Shown here: positions 62,203 through 64,000 of the stretch, in pieces | Numbering within the stretch: position 1 is the first letter of the stretch | How the letters are laid out: each line of letters opens with the position of its first letter | Source of the DNA: Halobaculum halobium | GTDB taxonomy: Archaea; Halobacteriota; Halobacteria; Halobacteriales; Haloferacaceae | Length of the DNA: 64,000 bases | Reading direction: 5' to 3' | Assembly (NCBI RefSeq): GCF_030127145.1 | Contig: NZ_CP126158.1 | Span: 1,984,001-2,048,000 of the forward strand | The notes under the pieces: generated by a model | Database searches by the model: none | Told to the model about the DNA's origin: nothing | What the model saw: the letters and a program-made list of their open reading frames with translations, nothing else | Made by a program: the position numbers and the translations under genes

Positions 62203-63741
62203 TCTGGTTGACAGTTTGGTGAAACCCGATGAATTTCCGGAGCTGATTTTTAATAATGTGCCGTCGGATTTCAATTTAGAACAGATAGCTATTTTCGTTT
62301 CTTCACACAGTATTCGCGTGCGAATTCCCCAGCTTCAGCTCATTGGCCATCTGCAGTAGTGAGAACACCCGATTTGACCCAATTGTCGTTCACAATTTAT
62401 GGGTCTCAGTAGTTATTATGACAGACCGTATTGTTCTGACCTGATATTCAGATCATATTTCAGATGATCATCCAGAAAGTCTAAGCTGGATCCATCTGAT
62501 GGACCGTCAGAACTCACTTGTCGCTATTTCTTCTCAGACACGGCGCCTCCGTCAGGCCGTTTGTGTGATGACTCCGACGAGGACCGGTCAGATTTGAGGG
62601 CGACACATCGCCGTCGAGGATTGATACAGCCAGCAATAAGAGAACAACTTGCTACAAAGTTTGATCCTACGCAACTTGTGCATGACTCCGTCACCTGGCG
62701 TGAGCTAAATGCAGTTGTCGTCATCTGTGTCGGTAAAGTCAGCGAGCGTTCTATGTTTCCAAGACTTCTATAGAGTCTCTGGGTTTATCCACTTAAAGCC
62801 AATAACATTGATAAAATATCCGTCTCTTTCATTGACCAAGGTTGGCTGCGTCGTTTCCTCTGATGGTATTCGCCAAGACTACAGATTTGCCCGTCGCAGC
62901 GTGGACGCGGGCGCAATACAACGTATTTTCCCCACAGTAGACCTGGTAGAATCGCCAAAAAGTACCAATATCTGTTTTCTAGGTGCATCCCGTCTTCAGG
63001 CGTTTCGTTTATCAAAAATTCGTAGTATTAACACCGTCCAGCTGAATAGCAGTCAACAGTTTCATCCCGATGGATGACGTGGCCAGGTGTGTTGTTATCT
63101 CTGTTACCGCTGAGATAGTGATTCAAGAAGCAGTTGTACCCCGTTGTTACGAATAGATCATCGTCGAGATCGTTTCCCTAGTTGACTCTCGTCTGACCGT
63201 AGTTGTGCGTTTTTTGCCGGATTGCTGGTTCTGGCTTTGACCGTGGCCTTGCTGTACTGAACGCAGGTCCTAAGTTTCAGGCGTTCAATCCCTCGATAGC
63301 AACCTAAAGAACGGTGTAAAGGTCGTCGCAACCCAGGGTGTGAATCTCTCAGACTGTGGGCCCGCGAGAATCTCTCCGCTTTTTGTAGACGACGTAGTCA
63401 ATCGCTTCACTTACGCTAAAGAGACTCTCTGGAGTTGTTGGTGTCTTTGATTGGGACTATCTATGATCTTATTGACAGCGGTGATGTCATAGGTATATGA
63501 CCCGGCGGAGACAACCATTGACCAGTGTCCGAATAAGCACTTCCACAAGCTCGATGGGATGGACATGGAGTGGGCTCCAAGTCGGGATGAAAGGCCCGCA
63601 GATTCGGTACGTACAGAGGTCGATGTTCGGCAACAAGCCACACGCCACATAAATCTTCCACGCCATTTTGGTGATTGATCGCTGGCCCATTGAATGAGAG
63701 TTCCAAACTGATTTTAGCAACGGAAGGATCTACCAATTATC
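62203..63741. other. Gene-poor, AT-richer 1.5-kb stretch
   Basis: Many stops occur in all frames and no protein motif is recognised on either strand. Short frames at 62785-63015 (-), 63411-63650 (-) and 63461-63736 (-) overlap in different frames, as in a decayed gene. It may be the remains of one or more mobile genes. Confidence 0.35.
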
Positions 63742-64000
63742 GTGGTCTCCGCACGGACAATTCGAACGATATTTGCACTGCTCCTTCTCGTCTCGGTTGG
63801 GCTGGTTGGTTCCGAGTATGTATTCGCCCAAAGAGACACCCTTGAAGAGCGATCTTCACTCCAGGGAAGTCCGTCTGAGTCGGTTGTACTGATCGAAACG
63901 AACTCCTCCTATAAGCCGAACAACTTGACCGTCGTAACGAGTGTGGCAGGAGCGATTTCTTCGGCGCAAGAACGTGGTGCACTATTTGTTGTGACGCCGA
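63742..64000 (+). CDS. Start of an exported protein (3' end outside window)
   Basis: A GTG at 63742 opens a frame that runs off the window. It begins VVSARTIRTIFALLLLVSVG, then LVGSEYVFAQ, a signal peptide or membrane anchor with a possible cleavage after FAQ. The visible mature part reads SESVVLIETNSSYKPNNLTV and SVAGAISSAQERGALFVVTP, predicted alpha/beta with a sequon (NLT, NSS). The family cannot be told from about 86 residues. Confidence 0.5.
   Translation, partial: MVSARTIRTIFALLLLVSVGLVGSEYVFAQRDTLEERSSLQGSPSESVVLIETNSSYKPNNLTVVTSVAGAISSAQERGALFVVTP

Noticed and set aside
62174-62359. 61-codon frame overlapping the end of the GT-C-like gene
   Set aside because: No motif; starts inside the upstream gene in another frame and has no further support.
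1-64000. tRNA or attachment site flanking the conjugative region
   Set aside because: I scanned for T-loop sequences (GTTCRA) with acceptor pairing and for matching direct repeats near 34 kb and 55 kb and found none that I could support.

Overview
The window is haloarchaeal (class Halobacteria). The core genes are GC-rich and encode acidic proteins, several start at GTG or overlap the preceding stop, exported proteins carry Tat (RR) lipobox signals, and there are archaellins of the Halobacterium/Halorubrum type, a TFB and an Orc1/Cdc6. I cannot fix the genus. I see no tRNA, rRNA, CRISPR array or complete insertion sequence.

Region 1 (1-20.1 kb) is ordinary chromosome. It holds a LivF-type ABC ATPase, a thioredoxin-like protein, a DUF4013 membrane protein, a universal stress protein, a respiratory block (heme-copper oxidase subunit I with four small companion proteins), a DRG/Rbg-type GTPase, small membrane proteins and lipoproteins, a 2578-residue secreted PKD/beta-propeller protein and a two-domain glyoxalase-like protein.

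Region 2 (20.1-34.0 kb) is a surface-structure island of lower GC. It has five archaellin genes that share nearly identical leaders and 5' halves. The first and last are 7.5 kb apart and enclose an AI-2E-type transporter, two Tat lipoproteins, a broken ATPase gene and an UppP-type lipid pyrophosphatase. A VanZ-like protein, a divergent STT3-like protein and a DUF4330 protein follow. Lipid-carrier recycling, STT3 and sequon-bearing archaellins suggest surface N-glycosylation as a theme.

Region 3 (about 34-55.3 kb) looks like an integrated conjugative plasmid or ICE. It carries a VirD4-like coupling ATPase with an unusual C-terminal nuclease-like region, an OB-fold protein, a SWIM zinc-finger protein, a TFB, an MNT/HEPN pair, a DUF932-like protein and a tightly overlapping type IV secretion operon: VirB2-like pilin, ectodomain protein, lipoprotein, VirB6-like, PrgI-VirB4N, VirB4 ATPase, then a primase-like protein. 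An Orc1/Cdc6 gene lies among six copies of a 27-bp origin repeat. Three genes (SWIM, TFB, DUF932-like) share a 29-bp element placed 28-30 nt before the ATG, which suggests a common switch. No integrase or classical relaxase is visible.

Region 4 (55.3-64 kb) begins with a 5'-truncated TnpB joined to a 5'-truncated Na+/Ca2+ exchanger, a deletion joint. An intact ABC exporter, a gene-poor stretch, a coupled CxxC protein plus GT-C-like membrane protein, a 1.5-kb AT-richer stretch with no convincing gene, and the start of an exported protein follow.
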